From the NCBI GenBank assembly GCA_030737875.1, contig CM060923.1, positions 490,818,453 through 490,882,452 on the forward strand: a stretch of DNA of 64,000 nt, read 5' to 3'. Below, piece by piece: positions 47,385 to 60,086 of the stretch (position 1 is its first letter; each line of letters begins with the position of its first letter). Below the pieces are notes generated by a model, which ran no database searches, was not told the origin of the DNA, and saw only the letters and a program-made list of their open reading frames with translations. The stretch is from Allium sativum. Its lineage: Eukaryota > Streptophyta > Magnoliopsida > Asparagales > Amaryllidaceae. Made by a program: the position numbers and the translations under genes.

Positions 47385-47600
47385 CGATGTTCATAGTCAT
47401 AGGCAACGTTCATAGTCATAGGAAATGTTCATAGTCACAGGCAACGTTCATAGTCATAGGAAATGTTCATAGTCATAGGCAATAATCCTCACAGTTCAAT
47501 GAATCACAGTCTTAGGCAATGTTCATAGTCATAGGCAACGTTCATAGTCATAGGAAATATTCATAGTCATAGGCAATGTTTTATGTCCTAAAATCAAAGG
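47385..47600. repeat. 19-bp minisatellite (D left LTR)
   Basis: GTTCATAGTCATAGGCAAC and variants (GGAAAT ending) in tandem with exact 19-bp steps (47408, 47427, 47446), interrupted by AATAATCCTCACAGTTCAATGAATCACAGTC segments that are themselves duplicated. Confidence 0.85.
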
Positions 47601-47811
47601 CTTATGTTCATAGTTCCAAGGCATATGGTTCCAAAGTCCATAGTTTCACCGTCACAGTCTTATTGGTCATCGAATCACAACAGTTCTTAATTAGGTCCAA
47701 AGGTACAAGCACTGATTCAAGAAGAAAGATTTGGCATAGTCTTTTATCCCTTTAATTTCATGTCACGAATAAAAACAAAACGTTCAAATCTAAAAATAAC
47801 TGACTTAGAAA

Positions 47812-48233
47812 GATTTAGAGTAGAAAAGAAAGATGGCGGTGCTATGATTCGTAGAAAATCATTCGTTGAAGTCTTTTGAACCTCCTTTTGAATCCTAGCT
47901 TGAATCTCTTCTTCTTGAAAGTCTTTTGAGCAGCATCTCCTCGTCTTGTTTTATTTTATATATATTATTTATATATTTTAGAGGAGGAGAAGAAGCCATG
48001 TCTAACTAGAATCTTCGCAGCATAAGGGTAGAAAAAAGAATTGTGAATAGAGAAGAAGACCAGGGCTATTTATATAGTGTAGCAGTCAACGAATCTGGTC
48101 AGAAGGGCGTCCAAATACAGAGAAACGAATCTGGTGCAGAAAGCTGGAAAAAAGCGGTCAGGTCGACACCCGTGTCGACTAGGTAGTCGACATGGGGGGT
48201 GGTGTCGACTGCACAGTCGACACCCCTGTCGAC
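47812..48233 (-). promoter_or_regulatory. LTR promoter with GTCGAC cluster and mutated donor (D, 3' LTR)
   Basis: Minus strand: six GTCGAC palindromes (48162-48233), TATA in ACTATATAAATAGCCC (about 48066-48081), leader of about 230 nt, donor position CTAAGT (47818-47813, lost G). Confidence 0.5.
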
Positions 48234-48509
48234 TTGACCTGGGCGGGAATTTTCCCGCCCTGCCCCCTGCGCGTTTGAATTTCGAATTTAACTCTATTTA
48301 AATTGTTTTGAACTTGGAACTTTCTGAAAACTTTGACGGGCCATATCTTGGTCATACGGACTCCAATTTTCGAAAACTCGGACTCTATTTCGCGTATTTT
48401 TCCGAGACGAACGCAATGGCGCAGCCCGTTTCCCTTGATTTTGATTTTAACTTTTTTTATTCTTCCTTGATTTGCGAATCTTAGTGTTACAGAATTACGA
48501 AGTGTTACA

Positions 48510-50268
48510 TTCTCCCCCACTTAAAAGGATTTCGTCCCCGAAATCTCCAAGTTAGGAAGAATGTGTCCTACCATCCAATCACCCATCTACTCAACCATTC
48601 AATCACAGGCATCCATTGTCCTTAAAAGATTTCTAATGCCTACATGTTCATATGCATAGTGTGTGTATATGTCTTTATCTAATGCAAAAATCAGGCGGTC
48701 TACTGATTCAGTTGACCTCCTTAATGCGAATCATGTCAGTGCCATGCGTCCAATCATGTATGCAAGCATTCCTAGTGATGTAAATACTACATGCGTGCAC
48801 AGCCATTCATCCATATGCAACATCCATATGATAACATATCAAGCTCAACTTACAAACAAATACATATATGTAAATGCAATATGAAAGCATCCGAACTTGA
48901 TCTAGTGCCTAATACGTATGCATATGCATTCACGAGCAACCATTTGCAACCACTTGCAACCATTCAACCATAACATGTTTCAAACACATGTTTACATCCA
49001 TTGGCTTCTACCTAAAGATCGATGATACATCCTAGAGGATATACTTTGAAAAGAGAGAAACAATTATGCGTAAAGCTCCTACAAACAAAAGAAATCAAGG
49101 ATGCACCCAAGGAAAAAGGGTATGATGCTAGTATCTAGCCTTCTTGAGCTTTAGTCCACTGTATCTTAACTAGTTTCACTTCACGATTGTGAAGTTTCTG
49201 ACCTCCATCTCTAAAGTAAACAGATGTCAACTATGATACCAAGTGTATGTACTAAGATGATTAGAGGTCTCTCCTCTTAGCTTATCCATCACGCTATAAC
49301 TATGAGGGTAAAAAGGTCACTATGCACTTTCTAGAGTGTCTGCCACAACTATTCATTTCTCACGCAAACCACCTTAGTCGAACTCGACATTCCTCGAGTA
49401 CAAGCCCCAAAGGCCTAAACCAATATCAGACAAGCATCCAAGGAATATCTCCTTCGAATTTAGACGACCTACGTGAGATGATATAAACAAACTCGATAGC
49501 TATCCTTAAATCCCTATTAAAAATAGACTGGTCGGACCACCAATTGGATTTGAGACTATAGTGGGATCCTTTTACTATACAAGTGCTATGGTGCAGAGAC
49601 TCAGCTATGGAAGTGGGTATGAACAATTGCGAAGCGCTAAAACCGAAAGAGTACAAACATAAAACTAAACTCTTCCAACAGAACTTTACTTCCTTTCTCC
49701 TAGGTGTGCTTGGTGGTGAAAGTATGTACTTGCCCTTCTGAAAATCTTGTTCCTCGTTCTTGCCCTTGTCCTTAATTTTATGCCCTATCATACCCTAGTA
49801 AAGATATTTCCTCTTGTCTAAGGTTTTATAATTTCTTCTTCCTTCGTGAGCTAAATCTACATCCATGAATTCCTCATCCTTGGGTTGTGCTCCTTAGCCA
49901 AACTCCTCATCCCTTTCTGTGTGTAGTCATGTTGACAAATCCCTCGAAAGCTGCCTCCATCGTATGGAAAATCCTACTAAGCTTCGAAAGAAAACTGCTC
50001 ATAGATGAAACAACTACGGCTATGGATGGAAGCCGGGCACTACTTTGCCCTTCGATGAGGTTACCTCGCAGAAAGCCAGGAGCCCCAAAGACTCAAGAAA
50101 GAAGGAGACAAGAATTTAAACAGAGGAAGAGAAGATAGTGCATATGGCTTTTGGGGAATATGCTTTCAAACAAATCTTTTCTTTTGAAAATGCTTCTTTA
50201 AAAACCGTTTTGAAAATAATTTTTCAAATCCTTTATCTGATCTGGTAACCTTCAGCTCTGATACCACG
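48510..50268 (-). other. Interior of element D with primer-binding site and polypurine tract
   Basis: Minus strand: primer-binding site TGGTATCAGAGCTGAAGG (50266-50249), two bases after the LTR; polypurine tract AAGTGGGGGAGAA at 48522-48510. Between them, frames of 121 codons (49426-49791, minus) and 83 codons (49887-50138, plus) show no known domain. A perfect hairpin ACTTCAC-GATT-GTGAAGT lies at 49178-49195. I see no remnant of gag. Confidence 0.8.
50249..50266 (-). promoter_or_regulatory. Primer-binding site of element D (initiator-Met tRNA)
   Basis: TGGTATCAGAGCTGAAGG on the minus strand. The first 13 bases match those of A and B. Confidence 0.9.
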
Positions 50269-51887
50269 TGTAACACCCCACGTCCGTTAGTGTCACTCAC
50301 AAAGGGAATGCACTAAGTTCTGTGGAGCATTTAGGGTAAAAGATGCAGATAAATTACAAGACAGATAGAAATTAAACAGCGGAAAATAAAACTTTGCTTT
50401 ATTGATAAAATGGTTTGTATAATGGTTTCTTTACAATATCAGAGTATCATCTGTCTTACGAAATAAAGAAGCATAAAAACAACATTTATATTCCCCGATT
50501 TTAGCAAGAGCCAGCCATAGCATCTGAAAAGAGAATCCAGGCAAACTTCGACAAATCTTCAATCTGGGAAAGAGTGGCAGTCCAACTTAACCTGAGCTAC
50601 ACTATTCCCTCCTTTACTACCTGGGGGGCGGGGGGAATGGAAGAAAAGAAGACGAAGGAAAAACAGAGTCAGACATAAAGCCTGAGTAAGTTCAGTAACT
50701 TCTAGCATGTGAACATGGAAAACAAAACGACATGAATTAACTGAATACAAGATTACACCAAGACGATAGGGTCAACAAGATTAGGCAAGGTAGTCATAAG
50801 ATATGCTAAGATAAAATGGATACGCTCTAATACTTTCGCTGCTTCGCTATTTCCTTGTTATACTGGTTTCTATATCTCTGCACCGCCTATCTAGTGTCCC
50901 AACTAGTAACAATTAACGTGATCCCAATCCCTGTATTTTCCATTTCCTTCCGGCATACATTCATTATTTATTACCTAGATCAAATCTAGGGTTTTCTATC
51001 AAGTGCTTTCTAGATTTAACTAGAGTCTTACGCTATCTGCTGAACGCTTCTCGATTTCAGGGTTTATGCCACCTAGTCCAACTAGGGATTACGCTACCTG
51101 TCGAACGAAGCCCCCAAGTCTAGGACACACTACCTAGAGTGGTATATGTTCCTATACTTCCCCACGCATGTATCGCGAATCGTTATCGCTTGTCTAGATG
51201 CACATGTCCTGGAATGTGCGGTCCGAGTTCTGTGATAGGGCAAATCAAGGAATACAGAACTCGGTCGGGAGCTTTCAGATATCTGCCGATGCAGAAGCTA
51301 AGGTCTGTTTTTATTCCAGTGGCTATGGTCCCACTTGACCCCTCCCTCAACTAATGAAAGGCACACCTTATAAAATGAGAACTATACGCCGGCCCCCGGT
51401 GCCCCACTATCCTATGTCCATCCGCAACCATAACTAGATAGCAAGTATATGGTCTTTTGGAGATCTCCGCCTTTCCGCTTCACGTATCTCGATTGACTCA
51501 AGATGGATGGTAGACGACGAGTTGCTATCACAGGGCTACCGTTTGCTCGTCGAATCACGCCGGTCCATCCTAGTCTCTAGGTTGCCATGTATTGCAACCA
51601 AGGCATACCCCTGGTTCTTCTACGCAGGCCTTAACCTCTGTGGGCCCAGGCGGATCATCTGCAGCCTCACAGAGGGATACCAAGAGTACCCTCACGTCCC
51701 CTCGAAGCCTCGGGCTTCGTAACATAATTCGTTGGAGCCTTCTCTCTATTCAGACGGACATTCGCTCCTTCTCGTGTTATACTAAGAATTACTACTTAGT
51801 TTTACTAACTAAGATTTACCACTTTGTTTCCAGAATCATTGTTTTCTAAGGTTTACTACTTAGTTCCCTTTCCCTTCAAATTGGGTT

Positions 51888-52524
51888 GGTTAAGTGTCAT
51901 TAGTCAATTCAAGCCAACTTAACCCTCTTCATTCATCCTGTTATACTGGTTAAGTGTTATCGGTAATTCATGTTGACTTAACCCCACCACAAACCAAGTT
52001 ATATCGGTTAAGTATTTCTTATTACTTAAGCCTACCCATTCACCCTGTATTGGTCAAGTGTTCCTTTTTAACTTATCCTTGCCCGTCTGTCTTAACTAGC
52101 ATGTTATTAATGGTTAAGTATTATCCCTTCATGTTTAGACTTAGCCCTATTCTTTTATCACAATCTGATGGTTAAGTGTTCAAGTTTACTTAACCCTACG
52201 GTCTAGCCTAGCTAACATATCAAATTAGCTAAGTGTATTAAATCTTACTTAACCCCAACCTCTAGTCTAGTTAACATGTTAATTTGGCTAAGTGTTTTCT
52301 TAGTTACTTAACCTCTACAAATCTTGTCTTGTTACCATGAGTTTGGTTAAGTGTCCCTGTGGACTTAGCCCTCCGTTCTAGCTTAACTGAGCTTAAGTTG
52401 GTTAAGTGTTCCTATGGACTTAACCCACCCATTCTAGCTTAACTGTATGAACCTAACCCCACCTACCAGTCTTGTTATCATGTTGAGTTGGTTAAGTGTC
52501 TTAGTTAACTTAACCCTAGCATTC
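51888..52524. repeat. Hairpin array GGTTAAGT/ACTTAACC (11 units, D right LTR)
   Basis: Homologous to 45477-46112 with a few substitutions, for example GGTCAAGT in unit 4 and AGCTAAGT in unit 7. Confidence 0.85.
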
Positions 52525-54181
52525 TTGTTCTAGCTTTAACTAAATAAATTAAAGCCACGACCACTCACATTAGACAGATATTGTTGCGATTACTGGATGT
52601 GCCAGTTGGTTAAGGGCAGGTTTACATCGCAACTCAGTCTAACCTCGGGTTAGGCCTATTCGTGTTTTTTAGTTCAAAGGGTTTTGATTAATTTTCAAAT
52701 CAGGTTTTGAAAGTAACCATCTCGTCCGTCGGATCAGTTAGGGATAGCCAGGGAGAGCAGGAAACTTGTATTTTCCAAACTCAAGCCTAGACACTATCCT
52801 CTCCGTCACCCTAGAACTTTCTGGTGTGTTATTAAAAGAGATGTCGTTTATCAAACCTTTAATTTGTCTAAGTTTACATTTCTCGTTTTAGAACAAATTC
52901 TATAAGTAAATTATTCCTAATTTACTTATTTCCTAATTCCCCTTTTAATGTAAATTGTCAACATTCATTCTTATGGCCCATTTTTCCCTCTAAATCATGT
53001 TTATGCTTTTTGGTATGTAAACTATACCAAATCAAGTGTCATTAACCATGATTTTGCTAAACCTTCCAATTACTCCCTATTATGGCCAATTTCAAATTTA
53101 GGCCAATATATTCACCATTCCAATTAGCTAATCCAATTCCATTTCAACATTCTAATTCATGTCAAACTAGACTTATTACTCTAGTTCACTATTCATGTAA
53201 ATGCTAGATTTACATGTCAATACTAGATTCAAATTACACAATCCTATAATTCCTATCAAATTTATCCCATTTGCATTTCTATGAACATGCCATAATACAT
53301 GTTCCCAATTTATGCCAATTTCCAAGTTTATAACTATGTTTTAGTAAATTTCATATTTTGCCCCAAATCGCATTCCCACCGTTCGTATAATCGTGTTTCA
53401 ATCTAGATTATAGATAAATCTAGATTCGTAGCAAATAGGGAATGAACCAGGGATTGCTATGAAAGGGATAGACATAACAACTAGCATAAAATGGTTTTGA
53501 ATAACGACGTAGGTTCAAGAACATGGGTAGACCTAACTAAATAGGTAAATTCTCAAGGTCTAAAACCAAGAATAGACAGAATAGAGACAGAGGTTCAAGA
53601 ACATGGGTATACCTAACTTAATAGGTAAATTCCCAAGGTCTAAAACCAAAGATAACCAAGAATAAACTGAATAGAAAGTCAGGCCTAGATCCAAAATAAA
53701 CAACATGGTTTTATAACTACAATGTCATGGGCATAAATAATAATCTTATATCTATAGTCATAGGCAATAATCCTCACAGTTCAATGAATCACAGTCATAG
53801 GCGATGTTCATAGTCATAGGCAACGTTCATAGTCATAGGAAATGTTCATAGTCATAGGCAATAATCCTCACAGTTCAATGAATCACAGTCTTAGGCGATG
53901 TTCATAGTCATAGGCAACGTTCATAGTCATAGGAAATATTCATAGTCATAGGCAATGTTTTATGTCCTAAAATCAAAGGCTTATGTTCATAGTTCCAAGG
54001 CATATGGTTCCAAAGTCCATAGTTTCACCGTCACAGTCTTATTGGTCATCGAATCACAACAGTTCTTAATTAGGTCCAAAGGTACAAGCACTGATTCAAG
54101 AAGAAAGATTTGGCATAGTCTTTTATCCCTTTAATTTCATGTCACGAATAAAAACAAAACGTTCAAATCTAAAAATAACTG

Positions 54182-54612
54182 ACTTACAAAGATTTAGATT
54201 AGAAAAGAAAGATGGCGGTGCTATGATTCGTAGAAAATCATTCGTTGAAGTCGTTTGAACCTCCTTTTGAATCCTAGCTTGAATCTCTTCTTCTTGAAAG
54301 TCTTTTGAGCAACATCTCCTCGTCTTGTTTTATTTTATATATATTATTTATATATTTTAGAGGAGGAGAAGAAGCCATGTCTAACTAGAATCTTCGCAGC
54401 ATAAGGGTAGAAAAAAGAATTGTGAATAGAGAAGAAGACCAGGGCTGTTTATATAGTGTAGCAGTCAACGAATCTGGTCAGAAGGGCGTCCAAATACAGA
54501 GAAACGAATCTGGTGCAGAAAGCTGGAAAAAAGCGGGCAGGTCGACACCCGTGTCGACTGGGCAGTCGACATGGGGGGTGGTGTCGACTGCGCAGTCGAC
54601 ACCCCTGTTGAC
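54182..54612 (-). promoter_or_regulatory. LTR promoter with GTCGAC cluster, leader and intact donor (D, 5' LTR)
   Basis: Minus strand: GTCGAC five times plus one GTCAAC (54612-54541), TATA in CTATATAAACAGCC (about 54445-54458), leader of about 230 nt with several short upstream ATGs, donor CTTT|GTAAGT (54187-54182). As the 5' LTR this copy would drive the element's RNA. Confidence 0.55.
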
Positions 54613-55712
54613 TTGACCTGGGCGGGAATTTTCCCGCCCTGCCCCCTGCGCGTTTGAATTTCGAATTTAACTCTATTTTAAACTGTTTTTAACTTGGAAC
54701 TTTCTGAAAACTTTGACGGGCCATATCTTAGTCATACGGACTCCAATTTTCGAAAACTCGGACTCTATTTTGCGTATTTTTCCGAGACGAACGCAATGGC
54801 GTAACCCGTTTCCCTTGATTTTGATTAACTTTTTTATTCTTCCTTGATTTGCGAATCTTAGTGTTACAGAATTACGAGGTGTTACATATTTTAAATAATA
54901 ACGATGAGAAATTTATTTTGAATAGAATTAGAATGTATATATTTATTTGAATCGACGTTAGAATATAAATATTTATTTTTAATTATAAAAGAAATTGAAA
55001 ATGGCACGGTAGTTCGAAAATTCGATTTCAAAATTCAATTGAATGTAAATGATTCAAAAAAAAAATCGGATTTTAGTGAAACCAAAAATATTAGAATCTA
55101 TTTGAAAATATCTTTCCAACGAATCCGAAAAATTGAAATTTCATAGCGGGAATAAAAAGTCATGCTCAGTTGAAAAATTCAGAATAGTCACTATGGCATT
55201 TTAGCCCTTAAAAATGGAAATTTTGCAAACGACCTCCGTTTTCGACGAAACCACTTTTGTTGGATCAGGGATGTCAAGTTATTGCTAGATTCCAAAATTC
55301 ATAATTTTTGGGGTCAATATGAGAGCGTGGCACAAGAAAATGTGTTTTGACAATTTCAGTCAATTTGGATCAACCAGAAAATGGCCATTTTTCAAACGAT
55401 CTCCAAATTTGACGAAATTAGTTTTGTTAGGACTGTATCATCAATACGAAGCTAGAAATATTTTTTTTTGGAATTTTCAGAGTACGTATGTGGCCCCGGT
55501 AAATTGAAATGTGCATTCAAATTCAATGTATATATTTATATTTTGATTTTGACGAAAACAGATCGAAACAGTTGAATTAGCTTACAAAACATATCCCATT
55601 GCATTCGTAATGGGGGTATTTAGTATGGGGCGACCGTTGTTGGAACTCGTTTGGAGTTCGAACAGAAAATCAACTTTTGTAGGGTTTTTAGAGAAAAAAA
55701 TATTAAAATAAT

Positions 55713-56162
55713 AATATATTTATTTATACTTATATCCCCCCATTCATTATTCGGCCCCAAATCAAAACTGCTCGATCGAAAGAGAAACCTGCTCCTAGAT
55801 GGCCGACGTCAGGCCATCGCCTCCACCAACGCTGGCGCAGGTTTCGCCGTCGCCTCCGGCACCCCACGCCCCCCATTTCCTCGATCCGTGCTCTAGGATC
55901 GAACCCCAAACCCGCTCAGCCTTCCCCCAATCGACGACGCTCACTGCGCCAACCCCAAACCAATCGCTTGAGCCACCCCCGCGTCCGGTGCCGCGTACGA
56001 CACCTCCCAGCAGTCACCGCGAGTCTCCTTCCTCCTGTAATTGAAATCCGCACCGAACCCTAAACCCGTAGAGCACCAGACCCGCCTCTCTCTTCTTCAC
56101 TTCGACGCATAGCACACCAGACCTCCGACATCTCCAAACACAAACCGTAAATCAATGTAAGT
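55713..56162 (+). promoter_or_regulatory. LTR promoter region, C-rich leader and splice donor (C, 5' LTR)
   Basis: TATATTTATTTATAC (about 55716-55730), then a C-rich leader with an 81-codon proline-rich frame (55799-56044, starting MADVRPSPPP), then CAAT|GTAAGT (56157-56162). The frame is also open in the 3' LTR (63066-63305). Confidence 0.5.
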
Positions 56163-56199
56163 CATTTACTGATTTTTCTTCTTCTTCTAGCTAGAAAAA

Positions 56200-56760
56200 C
56201 ATTATTTTTCTTAACTTGAAAAATAAGATTTTTAATACGATAAAGTTAGGATTTTTAATGAGAAAAAAAATTAGATTTTTATATAGTATGAAAGATACGA
56301 TTTTTATTTTTTTATAAAGATAAGATTTTTAGTTGAGTAAAAATATGAGTTTTTACTTAGGTAAAAATAATATTTTTAGATGTATAAAAATACAATTTTT
56401 AGAAGTAGAAAAATATGATTTTCCTTTACGTAAAAGTATTATTTTCAGAAATATAATGTTATGATTTTTAGAAACGTAAAGTTATGATTTTTAGAAACAT
56501 AAAAATATGATCTTTAACGTATAAAGGAAATATTTTTAATAAGTTAAAAATATGATTTTTAACTAGAGTATGATATGAAAATATTTTAGAAAGCTAAAAA
56601 TATGTATGCTATTCTAAAAATAGTCAAGCCATGTAAATATTTTTAGAAAGTTAAAAATATGATGTTGATCGTATATACGTTATTTATAAAATAGTCATAC
56701 TATGAAATAAGTATTAATGAGTTAAAAATATGATTTTTAATGTAGGAATACGATATGGAT
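56200..56760 (+). repeat. Array of AAAATATGATTTTTA-like motifs (C, 5' LTR)
   Basis: About 20 loosely spaced copies of a short near-palindrome (AAAATATGATTTTTAG and variants such as AAAGTTATGATTTTTAG), starting about 40 bp after the donor. Related arrays follow the donor in B (14380-14730, 24790-25160), A (10490-10980, reversed) and C's 3' LTR (63480-64000). Confidence 0.75.
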
Positions 56761-56794
56761 CGACAATCAAAGAATGGCAGAGTGGAAACCCAAG

Positions 56795-56900
56795 GTGAGA
56801 AATTCTCACTTTTATTTTTATTTTCTAGTTAAATTATATATTAGGATGCAGACGGTGCTTAGCAGCACCCAACACCCGTCGTCCACAGACCATGGACGAC
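56795..56900 (+). other. Conserved inverted repeats (GTGAGAA palindrome and CGTCCA hairpin), C 5' LTR
   Basis: GTGAGAA-A-TTCTCAC 56795-56809, and GTCGTCCA-CAGACCA-TGGACGAC 56878-56900 with 8-bp arms. A further GGTGC/GCACC stem lies between them (about 56853-56868). Confidence 0.65.
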
Positions 56901-59900
56901 TTGTTTGTTTGTTTGATTGTGTTTTGAAAATTGATTGTGTGATGTGGAACGGAATAAAATATTTTATAGTTATAAGTATTTTATAGTTAAAAATATAATT
57001 TTTAACATGTATATGAATAGAATAAATATTCATAAACAAATCGGATGATTTGTTTATGTACACTGATTTAACTGATATTGATTGGGATGATAAATTTTAC
57101 ACATCGCCCAACTGCACAAATAAAACCTGTGTTTGATTGTTTGAAACCCCACACGGGTATTGGGATGATATATGACATACACTAGTCCCAATAATTAGCT
57201 GTATGTCGATCGATTGATTGACAGGCTGCGTAAGCATTGAACATTTATATTTAATGCTTATGTAGTGTAGAATGAACTTTGGATGATGGTTGACTGTGTT
57301 CGATTGTTGTTGTGTACATGTGTGTATGAAATCCATATAAATAAAATTATATGTTAATTGAATGTGTCTAATTCCAGTTCAGAAAGAATAAATATTTTAA
57401 AATAACGAATATTTTAAAATAATATTCAGTAATGGATCAAAATGTTATTTTGATGTCCGATTTGGGATGGACACGAATATATTTAAATATATATAGCCGA
57501 GTTGATTAGATAACGCCATTTTGACATGAATGATATTTATATCGATTTTATTCATTTCTATAATGAATATCAAAAAAGAATTGGTTTTAAATCCTAATGT
57601 TTCGAAAATATTATCAATTATATATCGATGATATGGAATATTCAATTTTGATTTGAAATTGAATACGAAGTTGAAATCGTTTTGAAAACGAATTTAAAGC
57701 AATTTATAAAATACATTTTAAATGGAAATAGACGAAATATATATAATATATTATATATATTATATATATGTATATATATATAATGGCCTGAATAAAACGC
57801 GCCGCGCTGCGGTAGTTTGCGAATTTCGACCATTGACTTCGAATGGACATTACGGGAGATCCGACCGTGGGATTCTCCTAAAATCGGAAACGTTGGTTTC
57901 GTACGGAAAAGAGTTTTCTAACGAATATTAGAGATTTGAAATCTAACGGTTGGATTTGGAATTATGTCCAAATCAAATTTGGAAAAGGTCGCTGTAAGTG
58001 CACTTCGATGGCCGTTAATGGAAATCGACTATACGGGCCTTGATAAAATTATTAAAAATATCAATAATTAGTGTAAAATCATAAGAATTGATTTGGAAAG
58101 AATTTGGATGAAAAGTTCCATATTTGAAAAGATATAAATAGATTTTTATCGAAATGAACTAGTTATTAACTAGAATGATAATCCAATATTTTTAAATAAT
58201 TAAATTGGATTTGAAATGGTTTTAAAGATAATCGGAGTTTCCAATATATGAATTGGAATGCATTTGAATCGAAATTATCTTCGGAATATTTCGATATTGG
58301 ATTCCGTGATTGTACGGATATTGTGGAGGAATTTGGAAGATATATATATCGTTATTCCAATACGATATTTGTTGATTTCAGAATTTGATATTGAATATAA
58401 GCCGATATATTATCTATTCAGAGCCTTGTATTTAGTATCAAGTTGGATTTTGGGTTTGATGTGAACTGTGTTTTAAATGACACCGTTCTTAAACCCAGTA
58501 TGAAAAGAATAAATCTTTTAATTAAGATTATTGGAGTTTCCAGTTAATTAACATTTAATTGGAATAAAATAGAATGTGAATTGGGATTATCGTGAACTGT
58601 GTTTTAACGACATTCGTTCTTTAACCCGATTTACAGTGAAATGTGATTTGGAATTTATAAATCTTTTATTAAGATTTAAAGTAGATTTTCCAAAGTAAAA
58701 TTTTCCAGATAAAAAAAAATAAATTGGAATGGAATGGAATTCGATTTGATAATAATCGAAGTGAATTTTTATGGAGGAAGATTGCTAATAAATATGGAAT
58801 TTAAAAGGCTTCGCCGTTATTCCATTTATATTATTAGTCGGATATGGAAATTCATATCGATTATATAAATTGATCTGTATTCCGTGAAGTTTCCATTGGT
58901 AATGGAATGTGATTTTCGGTTTATCATGAGCTGTGTTTTAAATGACATTAGTTCTTTAATGGTTAAAGATAAGATTAATTTCTTAACTGTGAATAATCAT
59001 TAAGTAATGATTTTTGGAAATTAAAACTGAAATAGAGTTTTAATGAATCTTTAGAAAGATTGAAATGTGAATTTGACAACTAAAATTATTAAATTCATGA
59101 AATGATCGAGAATGGAGTATCACCAGTTTGCTCCAAGCAATAGTTAAATATTTAATTAGATTAGAACGTGAAATGGTAATTAATTTTACCAATAACACCG
59201 TGGTGTTAGATATGAAGTATTACCAGTTTTACTTCATGGGATGAATAGGTTGGGATTGGGAAATAAAATAAATGATTACTTCGGTAAGGATCGCTAATCC
59301 CGAATAGTTTGGATAAAACATAATTTGGTTTGAATTGAAATCCAAAAGGAAGATTAAAGAATAAATTTAAAGAATTATTCTTTGATAAAATTAATGGGAA
59401 CCTTTCCCAAAGTATAAGAATATTTGAATAAAGAAATATTCTGGATTGGAATGAGGCGTATGTTGTGTTTTTATAACACTTGTTTATTATATACGCGAGT
59501 TATTCGGAAAGACCGGGTTTATCCCATTCTGAATAATTGATACGACGATTCATCGAAGATGAAGACGGTGCTTGAAGACCGGAGGTCTTCATATCGTTTG
59601 GATGATTACTGATATCTTGATTGGGCTATACACCCAAGACAAGGTAATAAGTGGTGATCGTCCAGACGTACTTGGCGATCGACCGGATATGCCAGGACCT
59701 CTCCCTTGTATTGGACATATGGGGGAGGAATAAGGTGCCTCCGGTTTCGTTCAGACCCAGAACGAACTTGTAAATGGATGTGTGTCTGACATCGGATTTC
59801 ATTCTATGCGATTGATAGACATCGATCGCATAGCGTGAATTGACTGTGTGGTATGCTGAGATGGAAATGATCAAGGCTTCTATTGAAAAGCAGGGTCTTG

Positions 59901-60086
59901 TGGTTGGTGATCAAAGCACGGCTTTAATATAACGTAGCTTTGTATAGCGCTAATTCGCAAGCCTCACACTCCGATGTGAACCAAAAATGGGAGAGGACAT
60001 CAGTGAGGGCATGCGTTTCTTTCTAGCTAGGAGTGGTGTCACCGTTTTACTAGCCCTGGCATTTTACATATGTGGATGAAGGGTAG

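Larger units (their letters stand above)
43827..48509 (-). repeat. 3' LTR of element D (4,683 bp)
   Basis: Compared with the right LTR it has an extra 32-33-bp tandem duplication (CCTGAGTAAGTTCAGTAACT..., 44244-44308) and extra 19-bp minisatellite units. Its splice donor is mutated: ACTTAG at 47813-47818, reading CTAAGT on the minus strand. Confidence 0.93.
43827..54886 (-). mobile_element. Element D: 11.06-kb non-autonomous LTR retrotransposon
   Basis: LTRs 43827-48509 and 50269-54886, interior 48510-50268. On the minus strand the primer-binding site is adjacent to the right LTR and the polypurine tract adjacent to the left LTR, so the right copy is the 5' LTR. No gag, RT or integrase is visible. 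LTR ends TGTAACACYTCG and GGGGTGTTACA are nearly inverted repeats of each other. LTRs look about 97-98% identical by eye, so it is young. Confidence 0.93.
50269..54886 (-). repeat. 5' LTR of element D (4,618 bp)
   Basis: Same content as the left LTR, including the 11-unit hairpin array (51888-52524), 19-bp minisatellite (53790-53965, fewer units) and GTCGAC cluster. It retains the splice donor that the left LTR has lost. Confidence 0.93.

Noticed and set aside
47385..47600. Regular 19-bp repeats resembling a CRISPR array
   Set aside because: No spacers of constant length between identical repeats. It is a head-to-tail minisatellite inside a plant LTR, with no cas-like genes.
49426..50138. 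Frames of 121 and 83 codons in the interior of D as possible gag or accessory genes
   Set aside because: They lie on opposite strands and lack a CCHC knuckle, protease motif or Gag-like composition. The start of the interior in element sense is full of stops.
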